From Roseateles sp. YR242 (GTDB taxonomy: Bacteria > Pseudomonadota > Gammaproteobacteria > Burkholderiales > Burkholderiaceae_C): a stretch of 64,000 nucleotides of DNA. Each line of letters starts with the position of its first letter. Position 1 is the first letter of the stretch. The notes under the pieces were generated by a model, which saw only the letters and a list, made by a program, of their open reading frames with translations, was not told the DNA's origin and searched no databases. Both the position numbers and the translations under genes were made by a program. The stretch covers positions 30,640-94,639 of the forward strand of contig NZ_FOAV01000019.1 of NCBI RefSeq assembly GCF_900109745.1, written 5' to 3'. This document shows positions 17,039-25,266 of this stretch, piece by piece.

Positions 17039-18070
17039 ATGTCCGCTCCCCTGTCCACCCTCCTGCCCCGTCGCCTGCTGTTGTCCGCTGCCCTGGCGGT
17101 GGCGGGCCTGGCCACCGGCGCTGGTGCCTTCGCCCAGGCGCCCATCGTGATCAAGCTCAGCCACGTGGTGGCCCCGGACACGCCCAAGGGCAAGGGCGCC
17201 CAACGCTTCAAGGAGCTGGTGGAGGAGCGCAGCAAGGGCCGGCTGAAGGTGGAGGTCTACCCGAACAGCCAGCTCTACAAGGACAAGGAAGAGCTGGAGG
17301 CGCTGCAGCTGGGCTCGGTGCAGATGCTGGCACCGTCCCTGGCCAAGTTCGGTCCGCTGGGGGTGAAGGAGTTCGAGGTCTTCGACCTGCCCTTCCTCTT
17401 CAAGGATGACGCCGCCTTCCGCAACACCACCCAGACCCTGGGCATGGAGCTGTTCAAGAAACTGGAGCCCAAGGGCATCAAGGGCCTGGCCTTCTGGGAC
17501 AACGGCTTCCACATCATGAGCGCCAACAAGCCGCTGCACCATGTGGCGGATTTCAAGGGGCTGAAGATGCGCATCCAAAGCTCCAAGGTGCTGGACGCGC
17601 AAATGCGCGCCCTGGGCGCCATCCCGCAGGTGATGGCGTTCTCCGAGCTCTACCAGGCGCTGCAGTCGGGTGTGGTGGACGGCACCGAGGGTGTGCCGTC
17701 CAACTTCTACACGCAGAAGACCTATGAAGTGCAGAAGCACACCACGGTCAGCAACCACGGCCACCTGGCCTATGCGCTGATCATCAACAAGAAGTTCTAT
17801 GACGGCCTGCCGGCCGACCTGCGTGCTGTTGTGGACAGCAGCGTGAAGGACGCCACCACCTACGCCAACGCGATCGCCGCCACCGAGAACCAGCAGGCCA
17901 TGGAGAAGATCAAGGCCAGCGGCAAGACCACCGTCTACACCCTGACGCCAGCGGAAGTGAACGAATGGAAGCTGGCGCTGATGTCCGTGCACAAGGACAT
18001 GGAAGGCCGCGTGGGCAAGGCGACGATCGAATCGGCCTACAAGGCCTCCGGCTTCGTCCTGCCGAAGTAA
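17039..18070 (+). CDS. dctP: TRAP transporter solute-binding protein DctP
   Basis: 343 residues from ATG 17039, preceded by GGAGA. A signal peptide with twin arginines near its start (PRRLLLSAALAVAG) probably ends at AFA (residues 30-32). The mature protein begins IVIKLSHVVAPDTPKGKGA, closely resembling the dicarboxylate-binding DctP family. The family's substrate-carboxylate arginine is expected in LKMRIQSSKVLDAQM. It delivers its substrate, probably succinate, malate or fumarate, to the DctQM membrane complex. A perfect 18-bp palindrome follows the stop codon, which may allow more DctP than DctQM to be made. Confidence 0.94.
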   Translation: MSAPLSTLLPRRLLLSAALAVAGLATGAGAFAQAPIVIKLSHVVAPDTPKGKGAQRFKELVEERSKGRLKVEVYPNSQLYKDKEELEALQLGSVQMLAPSLAKFGPLGVKEFEVFDLPFLFKDDAAFRNTTQTLGMELFKKLEPKGIKGLAFWDNGFHIMSANKPLHHVADFKGLKMRIQSSKVLDAQMRALGAIPQVMAFSELYQALQSGVVDGTEGVPSNFYTQKTYEVQKHTTVSNHGHLAYALIINKKFYDGLPADLRAVVDSSVKDATTYANAIAATENQQAMEKIKASGKTTVYTLTPAEVNEWKLALMSVHKDMEGRVGKATIESAYKASGFVLPK

Positions 18071-18096
18071 GCACCTGAGCGCATCCCGGCGAGGGC

Positions 18097-18114
18097 CCCT
18101 GGATGCATCCAGGG
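18097..18114. other. Perfect 18-bp palindrome between dctP and dctQ
   Basis: CCCTGGATGCATCCAGGG is perfectly self-complementary and would form a 7-bp stem with a TGCA loop in the mRNA. No run of T follows directly, so it is more likely a stability or attenuation hairpin than a full terminator. TRAP operons need excess binding protein, which fits this position. Confidence 0.6.
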
Positions 18115-18151
18115 TGCGCAGCGTTTTGCCGTATTGATATTGGAGGGACCG

Positions 18152-18790
18152 ATGACCTTGAAATGGTTGGATCGGATCGAGGAGACGCTGATCAGCGTTC
18201 TCATGGGGGCGGCGACGCTGGTGATTGCGATGGCGGTGCTGCACCGCTTTCTCGCGGGCGTGCCCGTGCTGCAGGACTGGATCATCCGCATCGACGTGAG
18301 CTGGGCGCAGGAGCTGTGCATCTACATGTTTGTGTGGATGGCCAAGTTCGGCGCGGCGTACGGCGTGCGCGCCGGCACCCACGTGGGTGTGGACGTGGTG
18401 GTTCGCAAGCTCAAGCCCGGGCATGCGAAGTATCTGGTGATGTTCAGCCTGCTGGCTGGCGCGGTGTTCACCGCCACCATCGGCACGCTGGGCGCCACCT
18501 TCGTGTGGGAGAACGGCGCGCATTACGCCTTCCTGCATGCCTTTGGCATGGACACCGGTGAGATTCCGGAAGGGCCGACCTCGCCGGACATGGAGATCCC
18601 GACCTGGATCGCCTACGCCTGTGTGCCGCTGGGCAGTTACCTGATGGGCTTCCGGTTCCTGCAGGTGCTCTGGCACTTCATCCAGACCGGCGACGTGCCG
18701 CACGCGGACCATGGCCATGTGGAGGGCGTCGACGACAACCCCTCCCTCGCCACGCCGACCGCGCTCGCTCAGGAGGAGCTCAAGCCATGA
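18152..18790 (+). CDS. dctQ: TRAP transporter small permease DctQ
   Basis: 212 residues. ATG 18152 follows TGGAGGGA directly; a TTG 18 bp upstream is in frame but has no ribosome site. Four membrane segments are expected, and the first (TLISVLMGAATLVIAMAVLHRF) and the conserved WAQELCIYMFVWMAKFGAAY region match the family. GTHVGVDVVVRKL is the usual cytoplasmic motif. The C-terminal tail is acidic. The stop overlaps the dctM start by 4 bp. Confidence 0.93.
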   Translation: MTLKWLDRIEETLISVLMGAATLVIAMAVLHRFLAGVPVLQDWIIRIDVSWAQELCIYMFVWMAKFGAAYGVRAGTHVGVDVVVRKLKPGHAKYLVMFSLLAGAVFTATIGTLGATFVWENGAHYAFLHAFGMDTGEIPEGPTSPDMEIPTWIAYACVPLGSYLMGFRFLQVLWHFIQTGDVPHADHGHVEGVDDNPSLATPTALAQEELKP

Positions 18791-20115
18791 ACACCCTGAT
18801 CATCTTCTCGCTGCTGGTGCTGCTGATGCTCACCGGCATGCCGATCTCGATCTCGCTGGGCCTGACGGTCCTGACCTATCTCTTCACGATGACCCAGGTG
18901 CCGATCGAGTCGGTGGCGCTGAAGCTGTTCACCGGCATCGAGAAGTTCGAGATCATGGCGGTGCCCTTCTTCATCCTGGCGGGCAACTTCCTGACCCATG
19001 GCGGGGTGGCCAGACGGATCATCCACTTCGCCAGCACCATGATCGGCCATTGGTATGGTGGGCTGGGCCTGGCGGGCGTGCTGGCCTGCGCCATGTTTGC
19101 CGCGATTTCGGGCTCGTCCGTGGCCACCGTGGTGGCCGTGGGTTCCATCATCCTGCCGGCCATGACCAAGCAGGGCTACCCGAAACAGTTCGGGGCCGGG
19201 GTGGTGACCACGTCCGGCGCGCTGGGCATCCTGTTCCCGCCCTCCATCAACCTGGTGATGTTCTCCATCGCCACGGCCGGCATGTCGGCCACCGGCCCGC
19301 ATGGGGAGATGGTGGGCACGGCCTCGGTGGGCCAGCTGTTCATGGCGGGTGTGGTGCCGGGCCTGGTGCTGTCGGTGCTGCTGGGCGTGACCACCTGGTA
19401 CCGTGCCAAGAAGTATGACTACCCGCGCATGCCACGCGCCAGCTGGGGCGAACGCTTCCAGGCCTTCCGCGAGAGCTTCTGGGGCCTGATGCTGATCGTC
19501 GTGGTGATCGGCGGCATCTACAGCGGCAAGTTCACGCCGACCGAGGCCGCCGCCGTGGCCGCCGTGTACGCCTTCATCATCTCGGTCTTTGTCTACAAGG
19601 ACATGGGGCTGAAGGATGTGCCACGGGTGCTGCTCAAGGCTGCCGCCATGAGCTCCATGCTGCTGTACATCATCACCAACGCGGTGCTGTTCAGCTTCCT
19701 GATGGCCTCGGAGCAGATTCCGCAGACGATGGCGGCCTGGATGTCCGCGCAGGGCTTTGGCCTGGTGGTGTTCCTGCTGCTGGTCAACATCATCCTGCTG
19801 GGTGCCGGCAACTTCATGGACCCGGCGGCCATTGTGCTGATCATGGCGCCCATCCTGTTCCCGGTGGCTGCCAAGCTGGGTGTGGATCCGGTGCACCTGG
19901 GCATCCTGATGGCGGTGAACATGGAAGTGGGGCTGTGCCATCCGCCGGTGGGGCTCAACCTCTACGTGGCGTCGGGAATCACCAAGATGGGGATCACCGA
20001 GCTGACGATGGCGGTGTGGCCCTGGCTGCTCACGATGCTGGGCTTCCTGGTGGTGGTCACTTACTGGCCGGCACTGTCGCTGATGCTGCCGAGGGCATTG
20101 GGATTGATGGGCTGA
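18787..20115 (+). CDS. dctM: TRAP transporter large permease DctM
   Basis: 442 residues with many membrane segments, starting MNTLIIFSLLVLLMLTGMPI. Hallmarks of the DctM subunit are FFILAGNFLTHGGVARR, AAISGSSVATVVAVGSIILPAM, GILFPPSINLVMF and CHPPVGLNLYV. It is the sodium-coupled transport channel of the TRAP system, acting with DctQ in the inner membrane and receiving substrate from DctP. The C-terminus GLMG runs into a 9-bp tandem repeat immediately after the stop codon. The operon ends at the strong terminator at 20179-20203. Confidence 0.95.
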   Translation: MNTLIIFSLLVLLMLTGMPISISLGLTVLTYLFTMTQVPIESVALKLFTGIEKFEIMAVPFFILAGNFLTHGGVARRIIHFASTMIGHWYGGLGLAGVLACAMFAAISGSSVATVVAVGSIILPAMTKQGYPKQFGAGVVTTSGALGILFPPSINLVMFSIATAGMSATGPHGEMVGTASVGQLFMAGVVPGLVLSVLLGVTTWYRAKKYDYPRMPRASWGERFQAFRESFWGLMLIVVVIGGIYSGKFTPTEAAAVAAVYAFIISVFVYKDMGLKDVPRVLLKAAAMSSMLLYIITNAVLFSFLMASEQIPQTMAAWMSAQGFGLVVFLLLVNIILLGAGNFMDPAAIVLIMAPILFPVAAKLGVDPVHLGILMAVNMEVGLCHPPVGLNLYVASGITKMGITELTMAVWPWLLTMLGFLVVVTYWPALSLMLPRALGLMG

Positions 20116-20117
20116 TT

Positions 20118-20144
20118 GGGATGATGGGGATGATGGGGATGATG
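20118..20144 (+). repeat. Three perfect 9-bp tandem repeats after dctM
   Basis: GGGATGATG is repeated three times exactly, beginning three bases after the dctM stop codon. The repeat resembles the codons for the Gly-Leu-Met-Gly end of DctM, so it may be slipped-strand expansion of the gene's own 3' end. Confidence 0.8.
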
Positions 20145-20178
20145 GGCTGACGCCCAGCATTGCCACACGCAAGACACG

Positions 20179-20203
20179 GGGGCCGCTGATGCGGCCCCTT
20201 TTT
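20179..20203 (+). terminator. Rho-independent terminator of the dctPQM operon
   Basis: GGGGCCGC, loop TGAT, GCGGCCCC, then TTTTT: an uninterrupted 8-bp GC stem followed by five T. It lies 64 bp downstream of dctM on the same strand. Confidence 0.92.
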
Positions 20204-20399
20204 CTTGGGCGCTGCCGCAGTGCCGCCAGCGCCACCGCAGGGGCGTTGGTGGAGCCTCGGCGGGACTTGCCATGCAGCCGCCAAAGCGAAACAAGCTGTG
20301 ACAGCTCGACTTCCAGCCGTGAAGATGTCGGCGCATGGCCGCCCCTGTGCGTTGAGGAGCCTGCGCGGGCCGCTGCTAGAGTGCCCGCCGGGAGGATTC

Positions 20400-20939
20400 A
20401 TGAAAAGACTTTTGACCGCATGCGGCCTCGCGGCCTTGCTGAGTGCCTGCTCGATGTTCTCGCCCTACATGCGGCTGACACCTGGCGGCCAGGGCTATAG
20501 CGACGCACAGGTGGGGCCTGACACCTTCAAGGTCACCTTCCTGGCCACGGATGCCGGCGGCATCACCACGGCCAACGACCTGGTGCTACTGCGCAGCGCG
20601 GAGGTCACGCTCACCCATGGCTTCCGCTACTTCGTCGTCACCAGCGAGGACCGGGACGTCAAGACGAGCAGTTTCGACATCGCGGCCCAGGAGACGACCC
20701 AGTCGAAGACCCAGGTCGTCAAGCGCGAGGAACCGGGCGTCCGCGAGCGCACAACGACCACCACCACGACCTACACGCCGGCCAAGACGGTGGTGCTGAA
20801 TCATCCCGAGGTGACGCAGTTGATCCGCTGCTATACCGAGCCGCCGAAGGACGCCGGGGGCCGCATGGTCTACGACGCCGACTTCCTCTGGAAGGAAATC
20901 GGCCGGACGTACAAGGTGGAGCGCCAGCCGGCGCGTTGA
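20400..20939 (+). CDS. Small lipoprotein (CC0125/CC1285-like family)
   Basis: 179 residues from ATG 20400, preceded by GGGAGGA. The signal sequence ends in a lipobox (LLSAC, Cys about residue 17). The protein has a conserved core DLVLLRSAEVTLTHGFRYFVV, a Thr-rich low-complexity stretch (TTTTTTTY), and a C-terminal motif LIRCYTEPPKDAGGR. The next gene encodes a clear paralogue with the same core and C-terminal motif. I believe this matches the CC0125/CC1285 lipoprotein family described from Caulobacter, whose function is unknown. The protein should be anchored to the periplasmic face of the envelope. Confidence 0.85.
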   Translation: MKRLLTACGLAALLSACSMFSPYMRLTPGGQGYSDAQVGPDTFKVTFLATDAGGITTANDLVLLRSAEVTLTHGFRYFVVTSEDRDVKTSSFDIAAQETTQSKTQVVKREEPGVRERTTTTTTTYTPAKTVVLNHPEVTQLIRCYTEPPKDAGGRMVYDADFLWKEIGRTYKVERQPAR

Positions 20940-20983
20940 GAAGAAGCATTGCTGCAGGCCCGCAGCGGGCCGGGGAGGATTCC

Positions 20984-21499
20984 ATGAAGAAGTTGATCGC
21001 GATGTGCTCAGCCGTGCTGCTCGGGGGCTGCATGTTGGGGCCGTATTCGAAGCTGCTCGCCGGCCATGGCTATACCGATGTGCGGCTGGCCCCGGATGTC
21101 TTTCGGGTCACCTTCCTGGGCGGTGGCCTGGATGTCGGCCCGCGGATCGACGACCTGGTGCTGCTGCGCAGCGCGGAGGTGACATTGGCCCATGGCTACA
21201 GCTACTTTGTGGTCACGAGCGAAGAACGGGAAACCCGTGTCGGCAGCTACGACGAGCCTGGGGTGTCAACGACCACGGAGGTGGTGACCCGCAAGAAGGA
21301 CGGCGAGCGCGAGGCGACCTCCAGCACCACCGCCACGGCCGCCAAGACGACCGAGGTCAAGCTGCCACGCGTGATGCAACTGATCCGCTGCTATACCGAC
21401 GCCCCCAAGGATGCGGGCGGCCGGGTGATTCATGACGCCCGGGCGGTCTGGGCGACGGTGGGCGCGCGATACGGTGTGAAGCGGGCGCCGGAGCGTTGA
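20984..21499 (+). CDS. Small lipoprotein, tandem paralogue of the upstream gene
   Basis: 171 residues from ATG 20984, after GGGGAGGA; an in-frame TTG at 20936 is not needed. The lipobox is LLGGC. It shares DDLVLLRSAEVTLAHGYSYFVV and LIRCYTDAPKDAGGR with the preceding lipoprotein, while the middle (the Thr/Ser-rich linker) has diverged. The two genes are 44 bp apart and surely co-transcribed. A tandem duplication with divergence of the linker is the simplest reading. Function unknown. Confidence 0.85.
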   Translation: MKKLIAMCSAVLLGGCMLGPYSKLLAGHGYTDVRLAPDVFRVTFLGGGLDVGPRIDDLVLLRSAEVTLAHGYSYFVVTSEERETRVGSYDEPGVSTTTEVVTRKKDGEREATSSTTATAAKTTEVKLPRVMQLIRCYTDAPKDAGGRVIHDARAVWATVGARYGVKRAPER

Positions 21500-21517
21500 G
21501 ACCGTTGCCCCGCAGCC

Positions 21518-21546
21518 GCGGCTGCGGCTGCGGCTGCGGCTGCGGC
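21518..21546. repeat. Hexanucleotide microsatellite (GCGGCT)n
   Basis: Nearly five uninterrupted copies of GCGGCT lie in the spacer after the lipoprotein pair. It is not inside a gene and is expected to be length-variable. Confidence 0.85.
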
Positions 21547-21576
21547 CCCAAGGCTCAGTCTTTATCGATCGGTAGT

Positions 21577-21603
21577 AAAAAAAGGCCGCATCGCGGCCTC
21601 TTT
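21577..21603. terminator. Bidirectional terminator between convergent lipoprotein genes
   Basis: AGGCCGC, loop ATC, GCGGCCT, flanked by seven A on the left and CTTT on the right. Read on the minus strand it has a perfect run of seven T, so it should be strong for the minus-strand gene ending at 21652 and weaker for the plus-strand pair ending at 21499. Confidence 0.88.
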
Positions 21604-21651
21604 CGATCACCCACCCCGCTGTCACGATGACAGCGCGGGCCGGTCAGTTGG

Positions 21652-22236
21652 TCAGCGCTTCACCGCAGCGCGGAAGTCCGCGTCATCCAGCAGCTTGCCG
21701 ACCAGGCTCTTGTACAGCGCGCCGTATTGGTTGATGGCTGCCGGGATGGCAATGGCGCCCACGAAGGACGAGTCCCACTTGGCGTCCACAGCAAGTTCCT
21801 TGTCGAAGACGACCTTGCCATCGCGCTTCACGCTGAAGCGGGCGGCCAGACGACCCGTGCCGGTGCCGATGGCAGCATCCACCTGGCTATCGGTCAGCAG
21901 GCCTTCGATGATCACCGGGCTGGCGGGATCCAGCAGACCGGCGGCCTTCAGCTCAGCACCGAGTTCTTCACGCAGTTGCAGCGAGAACGTTCCGGCGGAA
22001 GGCGACACGGACGAACCGCGCAGACCACCCACCGTGGTATCCATGTCCGCAGGCTTGCCCGGTGCCAGCTTGAAGACACCCAGTTGGGCCGGCCCCGCCG
22101 AAGCGGCACGCAGCTTTTCAACATTGGCAGCGCTCGCCACGGGCGGCGGAAGCTTTGCGGTCACACAGGCGGACAAGGCGGCCACTGCGGACAGGGCGAG
22201 AAGCAGGCGGGCAGCACGGATCGTTGACTTGATCAT
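21652..22236 (-). CDS. Hypothetical lipoprotein
   Basis: 194 residues with a basic start (MIKSTIRAARLLL), hydrophobic core and lipobox LSAC (Cys about 24), so it is probably a lipoprotein. The remainder contains GRLAARFSVKRDGKVVFDKE and WDSSFVGAIAIPAAINQY, a pattern also seen in other small lipoproteins that I cannot assign to a named family. It follows another lipoprotein gene on the same strand (gap 98 bp) and ends at the hairpin terminator at 21577-21603. Function unknown. Confidence 0.75.
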   Translation of the reverse strand: MIKSTIRAARLLLALSAVAALSACVTAKLPPPVASAANVEKLRAASAGPAQLGVFKLAPGKPADMDTTVGGLRGSSVSPSAGTFSLQLREELGAELKAAGLLDPASPVIIEGLLTDSQVDAAIGTGTGRLAARFSVKRDGKVVFDKELAVDAKWDSSFVGAIAIPAAINQYGALYKSLVGKLLDDADFRAAVKR

Positions 22237-22334
22237 GATTCAGAATCGCTTGATGGAGAGGAAATGACTAAGGTGGGCCTCCCCGCCGTACGGCGAGGAG
22301 CGCCGGGAAACAGCCTGACGAGTCGCGGGCTGGA

Positions 22335-22949
22335 TTACTTGAAGGCGGTGTCGTGGGTGACGTCGTTCAGCACCTGGCTCACGACCTGGCGCATCATCAG
22401 CGTGACGGCTTCTTCGGCACTGGCAGCCTTGGTACCGTTCGCCGGGGTACCGGCGGTGGCGCCCATCGTCGTGTAGATGGCGTGACGCGCCTTCTTCACG
22501 ATTGGCTCTGTAGCGCCCGGTGCCCGGTAGGTGGCCGTGCAGATATAGCCGTCACCAACCTGGGACCCGGCCAGCCCGAGAGTCAGGCCTGTCGCGAAGC
22601 CTTTGCTGAAGGCGTCGTCGGTCAGAACGACATTGTTCAGAACAATGCTTAGCGACGCGCCTCCGGCCACAGGGCCTTCAGACACCTCGCTAAAGACGCC
22701 GCTGCCCCGCACCTGGTCAGCCAGGCGTGCCTTCAAATGGGCCGAGGCCTGCTGGTTCAGCACGCCTTTTGTCTGGAATTCAAAGAACAGTTGGACAGGC
22801 TGAGGCTGCGCCGGTTTTTGATAGGCCGAGACCGGCACCTCAGGCGTCGCGTTGTCGACATAGAAGTTGGCGCAACCGGTGAGGCTGGCTGTCATCACGA
22901 CAGCAGCGAACGCCCGCAGGATTCCCGCGCGGCGAATGATGGCAAGCAT
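22335..22949 (-). CDS. Hypothetical lipoprotein
   Basis: 204 residues from ATG 22949; a longer in-frame ATG at 23036 would bury the signal peptide. The signal is MLAIIRRAGILRAFAAVVMT, ending in a SLTGC lipobox. The mature part is FYVDNATPEVPVSAYQKP followed by a mixed alpha/beta region with GYICTATYRAPGATEP. I do not recognise the family. With the downstream lipoprotein it probably forms a two-gene operon converging on the tandem lipoprotein pair. Confidence 0.75.
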   Translation of the reverse strand: MLAIIRRAGILRAFAAVVMTASLTGCANFYVDNATPEVPVSAYQKPAQPQPVQLFFEFQTKGVLNQQASAHLKARLADQVRGSGVFSEVSEGPVAGGASLSIVLNNVVLTDDAFSKGFATGLTLGLAGSQVGDGYICTATYRAPGATEPIVKKARHAIYTTMGATAGTPANGTKAASAEEAVTLMMRQVVSQVLNDVTHDTAFK

Positions 22950-23135
22950 GTGTTTTCCCTCGCGCCGCGGTTCAATTGTGTCTTGATTGAAATAACCGGG
23001 CGGACGCGAATATAGCGTCCCTGCCATCTCCATCAACAGCTGCCCATCGCTATTGGTTGGGATGCCACGACACCACCCCGAAGGGTGATTGCCGCTCCCC
23101 GCAGAATCGGAGAGCGGAAGTGATGCAGAGCTTGC

Positions 23136-23831
23136 TCAGACCTCGCTGCGGTAGCTACCCGCCGACAGCCCGGCTTTCACGTTGCGGCTGAGCTCATCCG
23201 CCGCCACCTCATCGCGGCCTTCCTTCAAGGCCTGGAGCACCTGGCGTGCCACATCGGCCGGATCGGTCTTGGGACCCTGGGCGCCAGCGGCCATGTCGGT
23301 GTCCATGTAGCCCACATGCAGGCCCAGCACCGCCGTGTGCTGCGGCTTCAACTCCTGACGCAGGCCGTTGGTCAGCGACCAGGCCGCCGCCTTCGAGGCG
23401 CTGTAGGTGGCAGCGCCGGCCACATTCAGCCAGCTCAGCACGGACAGCACATTCACGATGGCACCACCGCCCTGCTCCGCCAGCACGGGCGCAAAGGCCT
23501 TGCTGAGCGCCAGGGGGCCGAAGAAGTTGGTCTCGAATTCATCGCGGGCCGCTTCAATGGCGTTGTCCGCCAGGAAGGACACGGCGCGGAAGATGCCCGC
23601 GTTGTTGATCAGCAGGCTCACGTCCGGGGCCGCCTTCACGGCAGCGGCCACCTGGTCCGCCTTGGTCACGTCCAGCTTCACCGGAATCACGCCCGGGATC
23701 TTGATGCTGGCCGGATCCCGCGCCGCCGCGTAGATCTTCTGGACGCCCGCTTCCTGCAGGGCACGGACAAAAGCCAGACCCAGGCCACGATTGGCACCGG
23801 TCACGAAGGCAACAGAACGGGAGAGATCCAT
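23136..23831 (-). CDS. Short-chain dehydrogenase/reductase
   Basis: 231 residues, a compact classical SDR. The cofactor motif is TGANRGLGLAF (residues 10-20), the NNAG motif is LLINNAGIF, and the catalytic Tyr/Lys pair is in YSASKAAAWSL. It catalyses NAD(P)-dependent oxidation or reduction of an unknown alcohol or carbonyl. Monocistronic: its promoter region contains a dyad (23847-23860) of the type bound by TetR repressors. No tetR gene is next to it, so the controlling repressor must be encoded elsewhere. Confidence 0.9.
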   Translation of the reverse strand: MDLSRSVAFVTGANRGLGLAFVRALQEAGVQKIYAAARDPASIKIPGVIPVKLDVTKADQVAAAVKAAPDVSLLINNAGIFRAVSFLADNAIEAARDEFETNFFGPLALSKAFAPVLAEQGGGAIVNVLSVLSWLNVAGAATYSASKAAAWSLTNGLRQELKPQHTAVLGLHVGYMDTDMAAGAQGPKTDPADVARQVLQALKEGRDEVAADELSRNVKAGLSAGSYRSEV

Positions 23832-23846
23832 GACGATTCCTTTTAA

Positions 23847-23860
23847 ATGTCGTTCGACAT
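23847..23860. promoter_or_regulatory. Dyad-symmetric operator candidate before the SDR gene
   Basis: ATGTCGTTCGACAT has perfect 6-bp arms (ATGTCG/CGACAT). It lies 16 bp upstream of the SDR start codon, and a second small palindrome, GGTCGACC, sits at 23871-23878. The arrangement in an AT-rich promoter is typical of TetR-family operators. Confidence 0.55.
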
Positions 23861-24063
23861 GATTAATATAGGTCGACCATCATCAAAACGGCGCGCGCTG
23901 CCGGTTTGGCCCCAACCCAATGAGGGTTGAAGACGTAGCGACCCAGGGCAACGCTGGTAGATGGTAAGACGCGCGCGGGTGGCGCTTCTATAGCCTTCGA
24001 TGGGGGGCGGGACCGTCCGTGAGGCATCCGGCAGCCATCCCTGGCCAGCCTGTGCCGACAGCG

Positions 24064-24906
24064 TCAGCTGTAGAGCGTCGCCCGGCCTTCGCGGACGAAG
24101 CCCGCCAGGGTCAGCCCGCAGGCCTGGGCCGTGCGGATGGCCAGATGCGTGGGTGCGGAGACAGCCGCCAGCAGCGAAATGCCGGCGCCCGCGGCCTTCT
24201 GGACCATCTCGAAACTGGCCCGGCTCGTAACGGCCGCAAAGCCCTGCGCGGTGTCGATCTGCGCACGTGCGAGCGCACCGACCAGCTTGTCCAACGCGTT
24301 GTGGCGGCCGACGTCCTCGCGCACCATCAGCACTTCGCCCTGCGGGCTGCACCAGGCGGCGGCATGGATGCCCCCACTGCGCTGCTGCAGGGGCTGTGCT
24401 TCGGCCAGCTCACGCATGGCCCGCGAGAGCACGGGAATCAGCTGCTCGCGGTCCACGGGGACTGGCGGCAGGGGTCGTGTCGGCGGACGGAAGACCTGGT
24501 CCAGGCTGTCCGTGCCGCACAGGCCGCATCCGGTCCGGCCCGCCAGGCTGCGGCGCCGTTCCTTCAGCATCAGTTCACAGCGCGCGGTCACACGCAGCTG
24601 CAGCGCCACGCCTTGCGGCCGTGCCTGGACTTCAACATCCAGCAGGTCCGCCGGCGAGGCGATGAGGTTCTCGCTGAGCGAAAAGCCCAGCGCAAAGTCT
24701 TCGAGATCCAGCGGCGTGGCCAGCATCACCGCATGGGACAGGCCGTTGTATTCCAGGGCGATGGGCACTTCCTCCGCCACCCATTCCTCGTCACCCCGCG
24801 CCGGGCCGCCCAGCCGCGTCGGGCGCACGGACACCAGCGCAGCCGGCAGCGGCGCGTCATCAGCGTCAGGGAGCCCGCAGGCGGGAACGGAAGAACTGGT
24901 GCTCAT
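24064..24906 (-). CDS. fdhD: Formate dehydrogenase accessory sulfurtransferase FdhD
   Basis: 280 residues from ATG 24906. FdhD carries sulfur from a cysteine desulfurase to the molybdenum cofactor of formate-dehydrogenase-type enzymes. The diagnostic loop TGCGLCGTDSL with both cysteines is present near residue 130, as are LEDFALGFSLSENLI and VREDVGRHNALDKLVG. Its start overlaps the end of the HTH-like gene by 4 bp, and the molybdo-oxidoreductase gene lies just upstream, so the three are one operon and FdhD probably matures that enzyme. Confidence 0.95.
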   Translation of the reverse strand: MSTSSSVPACGLPDADDAPLPAALVSVRPTRLGGPARGDEEWVAEEVPIALEYNGLSHAVMLATPLDLEDFALGFSLSENLIASPADLLDVEVQARPQGVALQLRVTARCELMLKERRRSLAGRTGCGLCGTDSLDQVFRPPTRPLPPVPVDREQLIPVLSRAMRELAEAQPLQQRSGGIHAAAWCSPQGEVLMVREDVGRHNALDKLVGALARAQIDTAQGFAAVTSRASFEMVQKAAGAGISLLAAVSAPTHLAIRTAQACGLTLAGFVREGRATLYS

Positions 24907-25247
24907 GGCGACGAATGATCCCACTGTTCAGGATCCCCGCGCCCGGCGGCCGTCATGCTCGCCATCCAGCGGCCGTCCTCTTCCAGCGCCAGCCGCACCC
25001 AGCCCGGGCCGGCCTCGTCGCCCACCCGCGCATCGCTGAGCAGGGTGAACAGACGCAGCAATACGCTGACCCGCAGGCCGGTGCGTTTGGCCAGGCGAGG
25101 CAGGGAAACACCCCGCCCGCCGTCCAGTTCAGCCAGGGCCTGCAAGGCCAGGCGGGCCTGGGTTTCGAACGCCGCGCCGTCGCCACCGTCTGCCGAGTCA
25201 TCGGCGTCCGGCATGGCCTCGGGGTCCTTCATGCCCGGCTGGGTCAT
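24903..25247 (-). CDS. Small HTH-like protein of the fdh operon
   Basis: 114 residues from ATG 25247; the in-frame extension to 25409 would overlap the upstream oxidoreductase gene and is rejected. The central part, LQALAELDGGRGVSLPRLAK followed by RTGLRVSVLLRLFTLL, reads like an IclR- or winged-helix-type DNA-binding unit, and the C-terminus contains GPGWVRLALEEDGRW, possibly the wing. It sits between fdhD and the FdhF/YdeP gene with a 4-bp overlap on one side and 19 bp on the other. A role as local regulator or chaperone is inferred from position. Confidence 0.7.
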   Translation of the reverse strand: MTQPGMKDPEAMPDADDSADGGDGAAFETQARLALQALAELDGGRGVSLPRLAKRTGLRVSVLLRLFTLLSDARVGDEAGPGWVRLALEEDGRWMASMTAAGRGDPEQWDHSSP

Positions 25248-25266
25248 ACGGCCTGGCCTGCCGCCA

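Noticed and set aside
21518..21546. GCGGCT repeats as coding tract of a lipoprotein
   Set aside because: They lie after the stop codon and no frame joins them to a gene.
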